6,910 bases of DNA from the NCBI GenBank assembly GCA_903928395.1, contig CAIYQS010000092.1, positions 1 through 6,910 of the forward strand, read 5' to 3'. Position 1 is the first letter of the stretch. The number at the start of each line of letters is the position of its first letter. This DNA comes from an uncultured Actinomycetes bacterium. GTDB lineage: Bacteria > Actinomycetota > Actinomycetes > Nanopelagicales > Nanopelagicaceae. Both the position numbers and the translations under genes were made by a program. A model generated the notes under the pieces. The model saw only the letters and a list, made by a program, of their open reading frames with translations. It was not told where the DNA came from and searched no databases. This document shows, in pieces, positions 6,777 through 6,910 of the stretch.

Positions 6777-6811
6777 AGCCTATTGCTTCGCGTGCTGGTT
6801 TCACGCGTCAA
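6777..6811 (-). promoter_or_regulatory. Putative ctaA-operon promoter (leaderless type)
   Basis: On the minus strand TAGGCT (6777-6782) fits the actinobacterial -10 pattern TANNNT and ends six bases before the GTG start of ctaA. Transcription would therefore begin at or within a base of the start codon, giving a leaderless message. This agrees with the lack of a good Shine-Dalgarno. TTGACG (6806-6811) resembles a -35 box, but the 23-base spacer is longer than the usual 17-19, so it may be coincidental. If real, this promoter would drive ctaA-tkt-tal-pgi. Confidence 0.45.
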
Positions 6812-6813
6812 CC

Positions 6814-6840
6814 TCCCACCTTCCAACTCCGTTCCCACCT
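6814..6840. repeat. Pair of 8-bp direct repeats upstream of ctaA
   Basis: TCCCACCT occurs at 6814-6821 and again at 6833-6840, with starts 19 bp apart, close to two helical turns. On the minus strand this reads AGGTGGGA twice, just upstream of the -35-like TTGACG of ctaA. The surrounding 6811-6840 stretch is strongly pyrimidine-rich on the plus strand, with one G. The layout would suit two side-by-side protein contacts, but function is inferred only from position. Confidence 0.4.
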
Positions 6841-6846
6841 GCCGCC

Positions 6847-6860
6847 GCGCCAATTGGCGC
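6847..6860. promoter_or_regulatory. Perfect 14-bp palindrome, possible operator
   Basis: GCGCCAATTGGCGC is perfectly self-complementary and does not extend further on either side. It lies about 77 bases upstream of the ctaA start and about 50 bases from the right edge, where a rightward gene probably begins. A symmetric site in a probably divergent promoter region is a natural binding place for a dimeric regulator acting on one or both sides. No regulator family can be named from the site alone. Confidence 0.4.
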
Positions 6861-6882
6861 AAATCGACGAATTACGCAACAC

Positions 6883-6910
6883 TATTGTTGTGAAAAAGGG
6901 CGAGGATAAG
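6883..6910 (+). promoter_or_regulatory. Possible -10 element and ribosome site for a rightward gene beyond the window
   Basis: TATTGT (6883-6888) fits TANNNT on the plus strand. About ten bases on, AGGGCGAGGA (6897-6906) reads like a ribosome binding site with only four bases left in the window. A start codon just past base 6910 would suit both. In M. tuberculosis, ctaB (heme O synthase) is divergent from tkt in this neighbourhood, so ctaB is a reasonable guess for the unseen gene. A GTG at 6890 could instead start a frame open to the edge, but it lies too close to the -10-like element. The call rests on weak signals. Confidence 0.3.

Noticed and set aside
6664..6909. Plus-strand open frame running through the ctaA 5' end to near the window edge
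   Set aside because: Most of it is antisense to the first part of ctaA, and the rest crosses the palindrome and repeats. It has no recognisable protein motif.

Overview
The window looks like ordinary core chromosome from an actinobacterium. The evidence is a zinc-binding RbpA (an RNA polymerase partner confined to Actinobacteria) that resembles Streptomyces RbpA more than the zinc-free mycobacterial form, an actinobacterial SecG and CtaA, and a version of the conserved actinobacterial glycolysis / pentose-phosphate neighbourhood (tpi-secG facing tal-tkt). Base composition looks near 50 % G+C by eye (not computed), moderate for the phylum. Genes are tightly packed, with overlapping ends. This suggests a compact-genome lineage such as the small freshwater actinobacteria, but that placement is inference.

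Layout. Bases 1-1174 are rightward: the 3' half of tpiA, then secG, then rbpA. Bases 1171-6770 are leftward and, in transcription order, hold ctaA, tkt, tal and pgi. The two blocks converge at 1171-1174, where the stop codons of rbpA and pgi overlap. The last ~140 bases are a promoter-type region upstream of ctaA. It contains a 14-bp perfect palindrome, a pair of 8-bp direct repeats and a likely -10 element, and it probably also serves a rightward gene starting just past the right edge.

Function. TpiA and Pgi belong to glycolysis/gluconeogenesis. Transketolase and transaldolase form the non-oxidative pentose-phosphate branch, whose fructose-6-phosphate product is the substrate of Pgi. tkt/tal and tal/pgi both join through a one-base TAATG stop/start overlap, so the three are almost certainly translationally coupled. 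CtaA makes heme A for aa3-type cytochrome oxidase, indicating aerobic respiration. SecG belongs to the protein-export channel, and RbpA assists transcription initiation by the main sigma factor. The oxidative-branch genes zwf-opcA-pgl, which in M. tuberculosis lie between tal and secG, are absent from that slot here.

I found no mobile element, CRISPR array, RNA gene, defence system or unknown gene. No stretch above 300 bases lacks a gene. The points worth a second look are small-scale: overlapping gene ends, the missing oxidative genes, and short repeats and palindromes in the few non-coding gaps.
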